A DNA stretch of 64,000 nucleotides from an uncultured Lachnospiraceae bacterium (lineage in GTDB: Bacteria > Bacillota > Clostridia > Lachnospirales > Lachnospiraceae). Location of the stretch: positions 80,796 to 144,795 of the forward strand of contig CACYKH010000007.1 of assembly GCA_902774915.1 (NCBI GenBank), read 5' to 3'. This document shows, one piece after another, positions 53,886 to 63,696 of the stretch; the stretch's first letter is position 1; every line of letters starts with the position of its first letter. The notes beneath the pieces are model-generated. The model had not been told where the DNA came from and searched no databases. It worked only from the letters and a program-made list of their open reading frames with translations. Position numbers and translations under genes: made by a program.

Positions 53886-55091
53886 TTACATAGATTCAAG
53901 AGTTGTACGGATAGCCTTAATGAAGTCCTGAGTATTAAGTGTTGTTACATTCTCAAGCTCTGTAATAAGTGCTAAGTCCTTAGTCATTGTTCCACTCTCA
54001 ATAGTAGCGATAGTTGCTTTCTCAAGCTTATCTGCGAATGCCATAAGATCAGCATTTCCATCCAGCTCTCCACGCTTTCTAAGAGCTCCTGTCCAAGCGA
54101 AGATTGTTGCTACAGGGTTTGTAGATGTTTCCTCGCCCTTAAGATGCTTGTAGTAATGTCTCTGAACTGTTCCGTGAGCAGCTTCGTATTCGTATACTCC
54201 CTTTGGAGAAACAAGAACTGAAGTCATCATTGCAAGTGAACCGAATGCAGAAGAAAGCATATCGCTCATTACGTCTCCATCGTAGTTCTTGCAAGCCCAG
54301 ATGAATCCACCCTTTGACTTCATAACACGTGCTACTGCGTCATCAATAAGTGTATAGAAGTATTCAATGCCTGCTGCATCAAATTTTTCTTTATATTCTG
54401 CATCGAATATCTCCTGGAAGATATCCTTGAATGTGTGGTCATACTTCTTTGAGATAGTATCCTTTGTTGCAAACCAGATGCTCTGCTTTGTATCAAGTGC
54501 ATAAGTGAAGCAGCTTCTTGCAAAGCTTTCGATAGATGGGTTGAGGTTGTGCATTCCCTGAACAACTCCTGGTTCATCAAACTCATGAACAACAACTGAT
54601 TCCTTTGTTCCATCCGCTGCTGTATAAACAAGCTCAACCTTTCCTGGTCCAGGAATCTTCATTTCACTTGCCTTATACACATCGCCATATGCATGTCTTG
54701 CGATAGTGATTGGCTGCTCCCAGTTTCTTACACATGGAGTGATTCCCTTAACCTGAATAGGTGCTCTGAAAACTGTACCATCAAGGATTGCTCTGATAGT
54801 TCCGTTAGGACTCTTCCACATTTCCTTAAGATTGTATTCCTCAACTCTTGCTGCGTTAGGAGTGATAGTAGCGCACTTAACAGCTACCTTGTACTTCTCT
54901 GTAGCATAAGCTGAGTCCTTTGTAACCTGATCGTCAGTCTCGTTACGATGCTCAAGTCCGAGATCATAGTATTCTGTGTTAAGCTCGATAAATGGATTCA
55001 GGAGTTCATCCTTGATGAGCTGCCACAGAATTCTTGTCATCTCATCTCCATCCATCTCAACAAGTGGGGTAGTCATTTTAATCTTATCCAT
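53886..55091 (-). CDS. icd: NADP-dependent isocitrate dehydrogenase (eukaryote-like type)
   Basis: Decarboxylates isocitrate to 2-oxoglutarate. The start [44 protein letters not shown] substrate loop and [14 protein letters not shown] nucleotide region match the type II (mitochondrial-like, NADP) subfamily. 401 aa. It reads leftwards from 55091 after GGAGGAAAC. It is the second gene after the HAD hydrolase (40-nt gap) and converges on citrate synthase, grouping two consecutive TCA steps. Confidence 0.96.
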   Translation of the reverse strand: MDKIKMTTPLVEMDGDEMTRILWQLIKDELLNPFIELNTEYYDLGLEHRNETDDQVTKDSAYATEKYKVAVKCATITPNAARVEEYNLKEMWKSPNGTIRAILDGTVFRAPIQVKGITPCVRNWEQPITIARHAYGDVYKASEMKIPGPGKVELVYTAADGTKESVVVHEFDEPGVVQGMHNLNPSIESFARSCFTYALDTKQSIWFATKDTISKKYDHTFKDIFQEIFDAEYKEKFDAAGIEYFYTLIDDAVARVMKSKGGFIWACKNYDGDVMSDMLSSAFGSLAMMTSVLVSPKGVYEYEAAHGTVQRHYYKHLKGEETSTNPVATIFAWTGALRKRGELDGNADLMAFADKLEKATIATIESGTMTKDLALITELENVTTLNTQDFIKAIRTTLESM

Positions 55092-55131
55092 AATGTTTCC
55101 TCCTTGGATTTATCTATGATGATTTAATTAT

Positions 55132-55941
55132 TTACTTATTTGCATCAAGCTCTTCCAAAAGCTTAAGAAGAACTTCTGTTTCTCCGTTTTCTTTAAGAGG
55201 TGGAGCAACGTGCTTTGCAGCAGCCTTTACTTCATCTCTTGCGCTTCCGATAGCATAGCTTTCTTCAGCGGCGGCAAGAAGTCCGAGGTCATTCAGATTA
55301 TCGCCAAATGCCATAGTCTCTTCTTTAGTGATACCAAGCTGTTTTTGAAGCGCCTGAAGAGAACTACCTTTATCAGCAGTAAGCCCTGTTACATCCATCC
55401 ACATAATTCCGGCGCTTGCTATCTTGAATTTATCCTTCCACTTATCAGTGAACCATTCATTGACGATAGCCTCTGCATTATCTTTATGATAAATAGATAA
55501 CTTAACTATTTCATCTGTGATGTGAGTTTCAAAATCTCCAACTACTTCAATGTTGAATCTATATGAATCTCGCATCCAGTAGAACATTTCGCTTTTATCT
55601 TCGCAATATGCTGTATCAAGACCGCTAAGCATGATATCACAATCCTTCAGCTTCTTAACATCAGCAATCATTTCGAAGAGCTGTTCTCTATCGATAACGT
55701 GCATATCATAAATATGACGGGTATCGCGAACAACTGTTCCACCTTCAGTAATGTAGTAGATATCTTCGCTGACAGGAGCAAAGAGTCTGGCCATGCTGGC
55801 AAACTGTCTGCCACTGGCTCCGACAAATATTATGCCGTGTTCCTTAAGTCTGCGGATAACATCAAATATTCTTTTGTCAATTTCAGCTGTGCCATCTGGA
55901 ACCAGAGTTCCATCGATGTCGCTGGCTATAAGTTTAATCAT
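55132..55941 (-). CDS. Cof-type HAD-superfamily phosphatase
   Basis: Sugar-phosphate or nucleotide phosphatase, class IIB. Motif I DIDGTLVPDG (8-17), motif II GASGR, motif III lysine in ADKGSSLQAL and motif IV FGDNLNDLGLL are all present, with a cap domain between. 269 aa. Reads leftwards from 55941 with AAAGGA before the ATG; first gene of the unit ending in icd. The link to icd is probably only positional. Confidence 0.93.
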   Translation of the reverse strand: MIKLIASDIDGTLVPDGTAEIDKRIFDVIRRLKEHGIIFVGASGRQFASMARLFAPVSEDIYYITEGGTVVRDTRHIYDMHVIDREQLFEMIADVKKLKDCDIMLSGLDTAYCEDKSEMFYWMRDSYRFNIEVVGDFETHITDEIVKLSIYHKDNAEAIVNEWFTDKWKDKFKIASAGIMWMDVTGLTADKGSSLQALQKQLGITKEETMAFGDNLNDLGLLAAAEESYAIGSARDEVKAAAKHVAPPLKENGETEVLLKLLEELDANK

Positions 55942-56086
55942 AATAAAATCCTTTCTGCCCTGCAGAAATACAATATAACCTCGCAGAATTATAACACAAA
56001 AATCTTATGCAGGCTATAAATATATGTGTTATCATTAAGTGTGGTGCGTGTTTCCGCGTTGCCCTAGATTTCTTAGAGGTTTGTAT

Positions 56087-56566
56087 ATGTATAATTATCA
56101 CGTTAGAAAAAGAAGAAGAACAAGATATACTTATAGATTTGCCGGAATAGTTATCATGATGGTCTGCATATCCCAGGTTGTTATGTTTGTGATGGGATAT
56201 GGCCATGCATATAAGATTGGAACCATACTTGCATTTGGCTTTGCTCTTTATGGATTTTATTTATTCATCAATTCCTTTAGAGCTGGAGCTTATGATATAG
56301 ATTATGAATTCCGTGATGATGATTTTATAGTTCATACTAAGTGGGGCGACAGGCATTATACCTATGGTGATGTTAATGACATTTCTCAGGTCATACCTGA
56401 AAATGAAAATATATACAGCCTGATACATATAAGCGTAAAAAGGGCGGACTATGTATTACCATTCTCGTATAAGAAGGAAGTTGCTGACAAAATTTATACC
56501 TATGTTAACGACAGAGTTATGGCAGAAAAATTAGAAAACATGGAGAACGATCAAAGTGAACATTAA
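56087..56566 (+). CDS. Two-TM membrane protein (PH-like, unknown)
   Basis: A 159-aa protein: very basic N-terminus (HVRKRRRTRYTYR), two membrane segments (about 17-37 and 45-64), then a domain of about 85 residues with alternating strands (DYEFRDDDFIVHTKWGDRHYTYGDV) reminiscent of YcxB/bacterial PH domains. Start at ATG 56087 after AGAGGTTT; a longer in-frame start has no ribosome site. It overlaps birA by 11 nt. It is divergent from the HAD-icd unit; no convincing promoter stands out in the 145-nt gap. Confidence 0.78.
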   Translation: MYNYHVRKRRRTRYTYRFAGIVIMMVCISQVVMFVMGYGHAYKIGTILAFGFALYGFYLFINSFRAGAYDIDYEFRDDDFIVHTKWGDRHYTYGDVNDISQVIPENENIYSLIHISVKRADYVLPFSYKKEVADKIYTYVNDRVMAEKLENMENDQSEH

Positions 56567-57389
56567 TAAGCTTAATGGACTTAAGGAAAATGGAATCATA
56601 ACTGACCTCCATTTATATGAAGAGGTGGGTTCGACAAATGATATGGCCAGAGAGTTTGCGAAGAACTGCCTGGCTAAGGAAGATGGCTCTCAGATAAATG
56701 AACTTTTTATAGCTGAACTGCAGTCTTCTGGAAAAGGCAGACTTGGTAGAAGCTGGACTTCTCCGGCAGGTACTGGAATATGGATGTCTCTTGCAACCAG
56801 AGTGAACCTTGACGGAGATAAGATCCCAGGAATCACTTTACTTGCTGCTATGTGTGTGGCACGCGCAATAAACGGTATTGCGCTTCAGATTGGAATTCAT
56901 AATCTTGATGTAAAGATTAAATGGCCAAATGATATTGTGATAAACAAGAAGAAAGTATGCGGCATTCTTACGGAGCTCATAACTGATCCGAAGGGCGGCG
57001 GATATGTGGTATGCGGAATAGGAATTAATGTCAATACTACATATTTCCCAAATGAGATCAGAGATAAGGCTGCATCACTTCAGAGTGAATCTGGAGTTGA
57101 GTGGGACAGAGAATCCATAGTAGCTTCTGTTATCTCTGAACTTACATCTTTCATTCGTCGATATGAAACAGAAAAGAGTCTGGGGTTCATAAAGGATGAA
57201 TATAATAACCTGCTTGTTAGTTTAGATAAGGAGGTTGTTCTTGTGGAAAATGGAGAGCGTGGAGAAGAGACATTTATCTCCAGAGGAATTGATGAAACCG
57301 GAGCTCTTCTGGTAGAGGATTCTGAGGGTGAGATTAAACGCATTATAAGTGGCGAAGTTTCGGTAAGAGGAGTTCTCGGATACGTCTGA
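56556..57389 (+). CDS. birA: Biotin--[acetyl-CoA-carboxylase] ligase, group I
   Basis: Attaches biotin to carboxylase carrier proteins. Catalytic loop SSGKGRLGRSWTSP (GRGR-type), KWPNDIVINKKKVCGIL with the active Lys, and GIGINVNTT are clear. There is no N-terminal HTH, so unlike bifunctional BirA it should not repress biotin genes. 277 aa. GTG start at 56556 after GGAGAACGATCAAA, inside the end of the preceding gene. Confidence 0.94.
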   Translation: MNINKLNGLKENGIITDLHLYEEVGSTNDMAREFAKNCLAKEDGSQINELFIAELQSSGKGRLGRSWTSPAGTGIWMSLATRVNLDGDKIPGITLLAAMCVARAINGIALQIGIHNLDVKIKWPNDIVINKKKVCGILTELITDPKGGGYVVCGIGINVNTTYFPNEIRDKAASLQSESGVEWDRESIVASVISELTSFIRRYETEKSLGFIKDEYNNLLVSLDKEVVLVENGERGEETFISRGIDETGALLVEDSEGEIKRIISGEVSVRGVLGYV

Positions 57390-57396
57390 TATAAAG

Positions 57397-57425
57397 TTGA
57401 AGAAAAAAGTTGATTTTGTTATAAT
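57397..57425 (+). promoter_or_regulatory. Promoter of the amylase unit
   Basis: TTGAAG (57397-57402), 17-bp spacer, TATAAT (57420-57425); predicted start near 57432. Confidence 0.75.
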
Positions 57426-57465
57426 ATCAAGCAACTGTGTTCAGAAATACATAGCGGAGGCATAT

Positions 57466-58926
57466 ATGATTGATAATGGAATAATGATGCAGTACTTCGA
57501 GTGGTACATGAAAGAAGATCCTGCACTATGGACTGTTGTTAAGAAGGAAGCAGAAAAACTTAAAAAGCTTGGTGTTACATCCATGTGGCTGCCACCTGCA
57601 TATAAGGGTGCAAATGGAGCTCAGGATGTTGGATATGCTGTTTACGACCTTTATGATCTTGGTGAGTTTAATCAGAAGGGTTCAGTAAGAACAAAGTATG
57701 GAACCAAGAAGGAATATCTGGAAGCTATCGAGGCTCTTCAGAAGGCTGGTATAAATGCTTACGCTGATATAGTACTTAATCATAAGATGGGTGCTGATGA
57801 AGTGGAAGAAGTTCCAGCTCAGGAGTTTAATGAAGTAAACAGATATCAGATGGTTGGTGAAGGCAAAACTATCGGAGCTTGGACTAAATTTACATTCCCT
57901 GGCAGAAAGGGAAAGTATTCTGACTTTACATGGAACTGGACACATTTTGATGGAATAGATTGGGACCAGGAACATTTCAAAAAGTCATTATATAAGTTTG
58001 CTGGTAAAGAATGGAATCAGGGAGTTGATGAACAGTACGATAATTATGATTATCTTATGGGTGCTGACATTGACTTTGATAATAGAGAAGTATTTGAAGA
58101 GCTGGTTAAGTGGGCAGTATGGTATGTTGATATAACAGGTGTAGATGGACTTAGACTGGATGCCATTAAGCACATACCTGCATCTTTCTATAGAGATTTC
58201 CTCTATATGGTAAGAGAGCAGACTGGTAAGGAGCTCTTCACAGTTGGAGAGTATTGGAGCGGAGATGTTAACAGACTTGGAAAGTATCTTGAAGACATCC
58301 ATTCTGAGGCTTCTCTCTTTGATGTACCACTTCATTATAATCTTTATCATTGTTCTAAGTCTGGTGGTGCTTATGACCTTAGAACAATTCTTGATAATAC
58401 TTTAATGAAGACAAATCCTGTTAAGGCGGTTACATTTGTAGATAATCATGATACACAGCCTGGTCAGGCTCTGGAGTCCTTTGTTGAGGATTGGTTTAAG
58501 CCAATGGCCTATGCAATCATTCTTCTTAGACAGGAAGGATATCCATGTGTATTCTATGGAGATTATAAGGGTATATCTCACGATAAGATAAAATCGAAAA
58601 AGCAGATGCTTGATAAGCTTATGAAGCTTCGTAAGGATAAAGCTTATGGTGAGCAGCATGATTACTTTGATCATCCAAACTGCATAGGTTGGACAAGAGA
58701 AGGAGATGCGGATCATAAGGATTCCGGACTTGCAGTAGTAATTTCTGATGGTGAAGGTGGAACAAAGAGAATGTATGTGGGAACGCATTTTGCTGGAGCA
58801 CATTTCTCTGATGTTATGGGTAATGCAAAATACAATATTAAGATTGATGAATATGGCTTCGGTGAGTTCTATGTAAATAGAGGAGCGGTTGCTGTATGGG
58901 TTCGAAAGGAACCATCTTCAAGATAA
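57466..58926 (+). CDS. Cytoplasmic alpha-amylase (GH13)
   Basis: Hydrolyses alpha-1,4-glucans; no signal peptide, so it acts on intracellular glycogen or imported maltodextrins. The catalytic nucleophile is Asp in GLRLDAIKHI, acid/base Glu in FTVGEYWSGD and transition-state Asp in FVDNHDTQP; DIVLNHKMGADE is the first conserved region. MMQYFEWYM at the start is typical of GH13_5 amylases. 486 aa from ATG 57466, chosen after GCGGAGG; the longer in-frame start is a TTG within the promoter. Confidence 0.96.
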   Translation: MIDNGIMMQYFEWYMKEDPALWTVVKKEAEKLKKLGVTSMWLPPAYKGANGAQDVGYAVYDLYDLGEFNQKGSVRTKYGTKKEYLEAIEALQKAGINAYADIVLNHKMGADEVEEVPAQEFNEVNRYQMVGEGKTIGAWTKFTFPGRKGKYSDFTWNWTHFDGIDWDQEHFKKSLYKFAGKEWNQGVDEQYDNYDYLMGADIDFDNREVFEELVKWAVWYVDITGVDGLRLDAIKHIPASFYRDFLYMVREQTGKELFTVGEYWSGDVNRLGKYLEDIHSEASLFDVPLHYNLYHCSKSGGAYDLRTILDNTLMKTNPVKAVTFVDNHDTQPGQALESFVEDWFKPMAYAIILLRQEGYPCVFYGDYKGISHDKIKSKKQMLDKLMKLRKDKAYGEQHDYFDHPNCIGWTREGDADHKDSGLAVVISDGEGGTKRMYVGTHFAGAHFSDVMGNAKYNIKIDEYGFGEFYVNRGAVAVWVRKEPSSR

Positions 58927-58939
58927 GGGGGAGTACCAA

Positions 58940-59242
58940 ATGGCGAAATCCATTAATACTGAAGCGGTAGATGATCTGTTTGCTGCAATAATGACACTTG
59001 AGAACAAAGAAGAATTCTATAGCTTCTTTGAGGATATATGCACAACAAATGAAATTCTTTCAATTGCTGAAAGATTCGAAGTTGCCAAGCTGCTATACCA
59101 GAATAATACATATATTGAGATAGCTAAGAAGACAGGTGCTTCTACAGCTACTATCAGCAGAGTTAACAGATTCCTTGGAAATGGAAATGGCAGCTGTGAT
59201 TTTATATTTGAACGTATGGGTGTAAAGAAAGATAAGGAGTGA
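58940..59242 (+). CDS. TrpR-like regulator, YerC/YecD family
   Basis: A 100-aa helical DNA-binding protein of the YerC/TrpR superfamily. The HTH is NTYIEIAKKTGASTATISRVNRFL (about 58-81); the N-terminal helices match the family (DDLFAAIMTLENKEEFYSFFEDICT). Ligand and targets are unknown. Start ATG 58940 after GGGGGAG (58926-58932); it lies 13 nt after the amylase gene, so a carbon-related role is possible but unproven. Confidence 0.9.
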   Translation: MAKSINTEAVDDLFAAIMTLENKEEFYSFFEDICTTNEILSIAERFEVAKLLYQNNTYIEIAKKTGASTATISRVNRFLGNGNGSCDFIFERMGVKKDKE

Positions 59243-59249
59243 TAAAATA

Positions 59250-60557
59250 GTGGACCCGAGTGACATATTAGAGTTTGCTATACTAGTTATTTTACTTTTG
59301 TTGTCCGGCTTTTTCTCGTCGGCAGAAACTGCGCTGACAACAGTCAGCGTTAATAAGCTAAAAACTTTAGTTGATGAAGGTGGAAAGAAGGCGAAGGTTG
59401 CGGCCAGAGTTCTCAAAATGAAAGAGGATTCTTCAAAGCTTCTTTCTACTATTCTGATTGGAAATAATGTGGTAAATATATCTGCGTCTGCACTGGCCAC
59501 AGTTATAGTTACTAATGTATTTGGAAGTAGGTTTGTTGGACTAGCCACAGGTCTACTTACATTTTTTGTTTTGATATTTGGTGAGATCACACCAAAATCA
59601 CTGGCTGCTCTGAATAATCTGAGCATGTCGCTTTTATTCTCAGGACCAATCTACATCCTGATGATCATTCTTACTCCGATTATCTGGATACTGAATAAAA
59701 TATGCAGAGGTATCTTCTTTATACTGAGAGTCGATCCCGATAAGGATCCAAATCAGATAACCGAAAGTGAGCTGCTCAAGATAGTTGATGTGAGTAGCGA
59801 AGAAGGTGTTATAGAAAACTCTGAAAAAGAAATGATCAATAACGTGGTGGACTTCGGAGATGCGGTTGCCAAGGATGTAATGGTTCCAAGAGCAGACATG
59901 GTCTGCGTTGAACAAAATGCAAGCTATGATGAAATGCTTGATATCATAAGAGAAGAGAACTACACAAGAGTTCCAATCTATGATGAGTCAAAAGACCATA
60001 TAGTCGGAATACTTAATGTAAAGGATCTTCTTTTTGCTGGAATAAATGATGAGAAAGAAAAATTCTCCATCAAAGAAATAATGAGAGAACCTCATTTTGT
60101 ATATGAATATCAGAGAAGTGCCGAGATCTTTGCTGAGATGAAAAGCTCTTCGGTAGCTATGAGCATCGTGCTGGATGAGTACGGTGTGGCTGCAGGTCTC
60201 ATCACCATGGAAGACCTTGTTGAGGAAATTGTTGGTGAGATAAGAGATGAGTATGATGAGTACGAAGACGAGCTTCTCATTGATAAGGGTGATGGCATTT
60301 ATGATATAGATGGCTCCATGAAGCTGGATGACATCAATGACGCAATAGGATGCAACCTCGAATCAGATGATTACGATTCAATAGGTGGTCTTATGATCGA
60401 ACTTCTGGACAGACTTCCAGAAGAAGGCGACGAGGTTATGGCTGGAGACATTAAACTTAAATGTACTCATGTTGAAAAGAACAGAGTTGAAAGAGTAGAA
60501 CTATCGGGAGAAAACTATGGAGAAGAGTCTACAGGAACTGAGACGAGAGATTCGTGA
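59250..60557 (+). CDS. CorC/CNNM-family transporter or efflux protein (DUF21-CBS-CorC)
   Basis: Membrane protein of the family linked to Mg2+/Co2+ homeostasis. The DUF21 domain has about four membrane segments (4-25, 62-80, 92-112, 128-150) with SGFFSSAETALTT and FGEITPKSLA. Two CBS domains (about 210-325; VPRADMVCVEQ, TRVPIYDES) and a C-terminal CorC_HlyC domain (about 345-425) follow. 435 aa. GTG start at 59250 after AAGGAG (59234-59239), which overlaps the stop of yerC. Its end overlaps the DUF1836 gene by 41 nt. Confidence 0.93.
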   Translation: MDPSDILEFAILVILLLLSGFFSSAETALTTVSVNKLKTLVDEGGKKAKVAARVLKMKEDSSKLLSTILIGNNVVNISASALATVIVTNVFGSRFVGLATGLLTFFVLIFGEITPKSLAALNNLSMSLLFSGPIYILMIILTPIIWILNKICRGIFFILRVDPDKDPNQITESELLKIVDVSSEEGVIENSEKEMINNVVDFGDAVAKDVMVPRADMVCVEQNASYDEMLDIIREENYTRVPIYDESKDHIVGILNVKDLLFAGINDEKEKFSIKEIMREPHFVYEYQRSAEIFAEMKSSSVAMSIVLDEYGVAAGLITMEDLVEEIVGEIRDEYDEYEDELLIDKGDGIYDIDGSMKLDDINDAIGCNLESDDYDSIGGLMIELLDRLPEEGDEVMAGDIKLKCTHVEKNRVERVELSGENYGEESTGTETRDS

Positions 60558-61080
60558 AAAACTGAAGCTGGATTTTATAGTGCCGGAAGATATACCTGAT
60601 GAAGAAATGTTCATGGAGCAGGTAACTACTTTTATGGAGGAACATCTTCGTAACAACCTCAGAAACGAAGATGAAAAAACTCTTACGAAGGCAATGATCA
60701 ATAATTACACCAAGAATAAACTTATGCCTCCTCCAGTAAAGAAAAGATATTCCAGAGAGCATTTGATTTTCCTCATATACATTTACTATATGAAGAGCGT
60801 GCTTTCTATAAATGATATTCAGAAGATGATGGAACCGCTGCTTAGTGAAGAAATGACAGAAGAGAAACTCTATGAGCTTTATGAGAAGACATTTGAGATG
60901 GAAAAAGCTCAGTACTTTAATATTGAGCAGAGCGTAGCAAAAACAAAAGCTATTACAGAGAAGAAGCTTCCTGAATCAGAAGATGAATATCTGAACAAGA
61001 TGCTTTACATCTTTATGTTGGGCTATGATATTTACAGCAAGAAGCGACTGATAGAAAAACTAATCGATGAATTAGATTAA
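60517..61080 (+). CDS. DUF1836 protein
   Basis: A 187-aa cytoplasmic protein. It shows the DUF1836 pattern: ALTKAMINNYTKNKLM-like helix (KTLTKAMINNYTKNKLMPPPVKKRY would be the DNA-recognition region of a MerR-like winged helix) followed by REHLIFLIYIYYMKSVLSINDIQKMM. A transcription regulator is likely but unproven. ATG at 60517 follows GGGAGAA and lies inside the upstream gene; 12 nt separate it from the ABC-F gene, so the three genes form one unit. Confidence 0.85.
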   Translation: MEKSLQELRREIREKLKLDFIVPEDIPDEEMFMEQVTTFMEEHLRNNLRNEDEKTLTKAMINNYTKNKLMPPPVKKRYSREHLIFLIYIYYMKSVLSINDIQKMMEPLLSEEMTEEKLYELYEKTFEMEKAQYFNIEQSVAKTKAITEKKLPESEDEYLNKMLYIFMLGYDIYSKKRLIEKLIDELD

Positions 61081-61092
61081 AGGAGAAAAATT

Positions 61093-62718
61093 ATGATAAG
61101 CGCAAACAATGTGTCACTTCGTTTTGGAAAGAAGGCACTCTTTGAAGAGGTTAATATTACCTTTACCCCAGGTAACTGCTATGGCCTCATCGGAGCAAAC
61201 GGTGCTGGTAAATCAACATTCTTAAAGATTCTTTCTGGTGAACTTGAATCTACAACTGGTGATGTAACAATGGATCCAGGTGAAAGACTTTCAGTTCTGG
61301 AACAGGATCACTTCAAGTATGATGAGTTCAGCGTTATCGATACAGTAATCATGGGTAATCAGAGACTGTACGATATCATGAAAGAAAAAGATGCAATCTA
61401 TGCAAAAGAAGATTTCAACGATGCTGATGGAGAAAAGGCTGCAGAGCTTGAGGCTGAATTTGCAGAGATGGATGGTTGGAATGCAGAGGTTGATGCTGCA
61501 ACACTCCTTAATGGACTTGGTGTTGAAACAGAGTATCACTACATGATGATGGGCGAGCTTGAGGACAGCCTGAAGGTCAAGGTACTTCTTGCTAAGGCTC
61601 TCTTTGGTAATCCAGATGTCCTTCTTCTCGACGAGCCTACTAACCACTTGGATATGGATGCTATAGCATGGCTTGAAGAATTCCTTATCAACTTTGAAAA
61701 TACTGTAATTGTTGTCAGCCACGATAGATATTTCCTTAATCAGGTATGTACACATACTGCCGATCTTGATTATGGTAAGATTCAGATATATGCAGGAAAC
61801 TATGACTTCTGGTATGAATCCAGTCAGCTGATGATTCGTCAGAAGCAGGAAGCTAACAAGAAGAAGGAAGAGCAGATTAAAGAGCTTAAAGAATTCATTG
61901 CTCGTTTCTCTGCAAATGCTTCAAAGTCAAAGCAGGCTACATCTCGTAAGAAGGCTCTTGAAAAAATAGAGCTTGAAGAAATTAAACCATCAAGCCGTAA
62001 ATATCCATTTATCGACTTTAGACCTAATCGAGAAATTGGAAATGAGGTTCTTACTGTTTCACATATCTCAAAGACAGTTGATGGTGTAAAGATACTTGAT
62101 GATATTTCATTTACAGTTGGTAGAGAAGACAAGATAGCATTTGTAGGGCCTAAGACACAGGCTACAACAATGCTGTTCAAGATACTTGCCGGTGAAGAAG
62201 AACCGGATGAAGGTGACTACAAGTGGGGCGTAACAACATCTCAGGGTTACTTCCCTAAGGATAATACTAAAGAGTTTGATAACGATCTTGTTATCGTAGA
62301 CTGGCTTACACAGTTTTCTGAAGAGAAGGATGCTACATACGTTCGTGGCTTCCTTGGAAGAATGCTCTTTAGAGGAGAGGACGGAATTAAAAAGGTTAAG
62401 GTTCTTTCTGGAGGAGAGAAGGTTAGATGTCTTCTTTCAAAGCTTATGATAATGGGAACAAATGTTCTTATACTTGATGAGCCTACAAACCACCTGGATA
62501 TGGAAGCTATCACTTCCCTCAACAATGGACTTATAAAGTTCCCTGGTGTTGTACTCTTTGCATGTCAGGATCATCAGTTTATCCAGACTACAGCAAATCG
62601 TATCATGGAGCTTACAGATACAGGACTCATCGATAAGCAGTGTACATACGATGAATACCTGGAGAACGATGAGCTTGCTCGTAAGAGACAGGTTATGAAT
62701 TACGATACAACCAACTAG
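61093..62718 (+). CDS. ABC-F family ATPase (YkpA/YbiT-like) with one degenerate site
   Basis: Ribosome-associated ABC-F protein of 541 aa without membrane segments. ABC1 has Walker A GANGAGKST (34-42), a degenerate signature GELEDSL (154-160), Walker B VLLLDEPTNHLD (176-187) and switch His210. The linker (about 245-300) is Lys-rich. ABC2 has a degenerate Walker A GPKTQATTM (352-360), intact signature LSGGEK (438-443), Walker B LILDEPTNHLD and Gln492 where the switch His should be. Thus one composite site is complete and the other lacks three key elements. YkpA homologues are known to have a weak second Walker A. ATG after AAAGGAG. Confidence 0.95.
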   Translation: MISANNVSLRFGKKALFEEVNITFTPGNCYGLIGANGAGKSTFLKILSGELESTTGDVTMDPGERLSVLEQDHFKYDEFSVIDTVIMGNQRLYDIMKEKDAIYAKEDFNDADGEKAAELEAEFAEMDGWNAEVDAATLLNGLGVETEYHYMMMGELEDSLKVKVLLAKALFGNPDVLLLDEPTNHLDMDAIAWLEEFLINFENTVIVVSHDRYFLNQVCTHTADLDYGKIQIYAGNYDFWYESSQLMIRQKQEANKKKEEQIKELKEFIARFSANASKSKQATSRKKALEKIELEEIKPSSRKYPFIDFRPNREIGNEVLTVSHISKTVDGVKILDDISFTVGREDKIAFVGPKTQATTMLFKILAGEEEPDEGDYKWGVTTSQGYFPKDNTKEFDNDLVIVDWLTQFSEEKDATYVRGFLGRMLFRGEDGIKKVKVLSGGEKVRCLLSKLMIMGTNVLILDEPTNHLDMEAITSLNNGLIKFPGVVLFACQDHQFIQTTANRIMELTDTGLIDKQCTYDEYLENDELARKRQVMNYDTTN

Positions 62719-62724
62719 AACGCG

Positions 62725-62761
62725 GGACGCAAATGTGTGAGAGACACATTGCGTCCTTCTT
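62725..62761. terminator. Terminator between convergent genes
   Basis: GGACGCAA-TGTGT (62725-62738) pairs with ACACATTGCGTCC (62744-62756) with one bulged A, followed by TTCTTATTATTT. Confidence 0.8.
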
Positions 62762-62762
62762 A

Positions 62763-63536
62763 TTATTTAGCTGGAAACAGGTAATCAATAAAGTCGTTTA
62801 CGCGGTCGTGGTTGTCCTGCTGGTCTCCAGCGAATCCTACATATACTTTGTCATATCCAACGTTAAGTGCTTTGGCAAGTTCAGTATCTGATATATCTAT
62901 CATGTATTCGCCTGTCTTACCATCCATTCCTTCGGCGGTAACAATCCTATCTTTAACTCTGTTGTAGCGATCCTGATCTAAGTATTTATCAAGTGGATAG
63001 AAGACATCTGTGGAGCTACAGTAGATGCCGCCCTCCATATCGGTGAAGACTACATCGTAATAATGTGCTGTTGCCATGGTAGTGAAGTTTATATACTTCT
63101 GACTGTTAGCATTGTGTTCGTAGTCTTTAGTATATTCATCTTTCTTTATCTCGATACTAGTATCTGCTTTAATCTGATAGCCGTCGTATTTGTCGATTGC
63201 TTTTGCATAATCATCTATAGCTTTTGAATTAAAGTTAAGTGCGTCTTTACAATTTAGTACAACGTAAGAAATGGTGATTGGTCTTGTTCCTCTATATACG
63301 TTATAACCTATGTAAGATACTGCTATGATAGCGATGATGGTTATAATGATCGCTTCCTTGTAGTAGTAGAGGAGATAGCTTCTTTTTTCTTTAGGAGTCA
63401 TATCCTTAATGGTTTCTTCCAGCTTCTCCTTTTTACGCTTCCTTCTATCTTTTCTGGACATGGAACGTAGGTCTAAACGGTCGTCCTCTTCCTTTTCGAT
63501 TGGTTTTTCTTCCAGGTCTTTGGTCATTTGTCTCAT
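62763..63536 (-). CDS. Membrane-anchored extracytoplasmic protein of unknown function
   Basis: A 257-aa protein reading leftwards. The cytoplasmic N-terminus (about 1-62) is highly charged (EEKPIEKEEDDR, SRKDRRKRKKEK). One membrane segment (about 63-80) is followed by an extracytoplasmic domain of about 175 residues. That domain (ITISYVVLNCKDALN; YYDVVFTDMEGG; FYPLDKYLDQDRYN) resembles part of a periplasmic binding fold, but no family is certain. The start at 63536 follows AGGTGG. It is monocistronic, convergent with the ABC-F unit. Confidence 0.78.
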   Translation of the reverse strand: MRQMTKDLEEKPIEKEEDDRLDLRSMSRKDRRKRKKEKLEETIKDMTPKEKRSYLLYYYKEAIIITIIAIIAVSYIGYNVYRGTRPITISYVVLNCKDALNFNSKAIDDYAKAIDKYDGYQIKADTSIEIKKDEYTKDYEHNANSQKYINFTTMATAHYYDVVFTDMEGGIYCSSTDVFYPLDKYLDQDRYNRVKDRIVTAEGMDGKTGEYMIDISDTELAKALNVGYDKVYVGFAGDQQDNHDRVNDFIDYLFPAK

Positions 63537-63661
63537 AAAAAGTCCACCTTTTCTGCTAGTTTTTGGTACATTTATTCAATGGGAATTTTAACATAAATTG
63601 CTATTTATTTGCAAACTTGGTTAATATGTACAAAATCATACATAAAAAATAAAAAAAATGC

Positions 63662-63690
63662 TTGCACTATTGTTCATTATGACCTATAAT
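63662..63690 (+). promoter_or_regulatory. Promoter of the last gene
   Basis: TTGCAC (63662-63667), 17-bp spacer, TATAAT (63685-63690). Transcription should start near 63697, about 200 nt before the start codon. Confidence 0.8.
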
Positions 63691-63696
63691 ACACCT

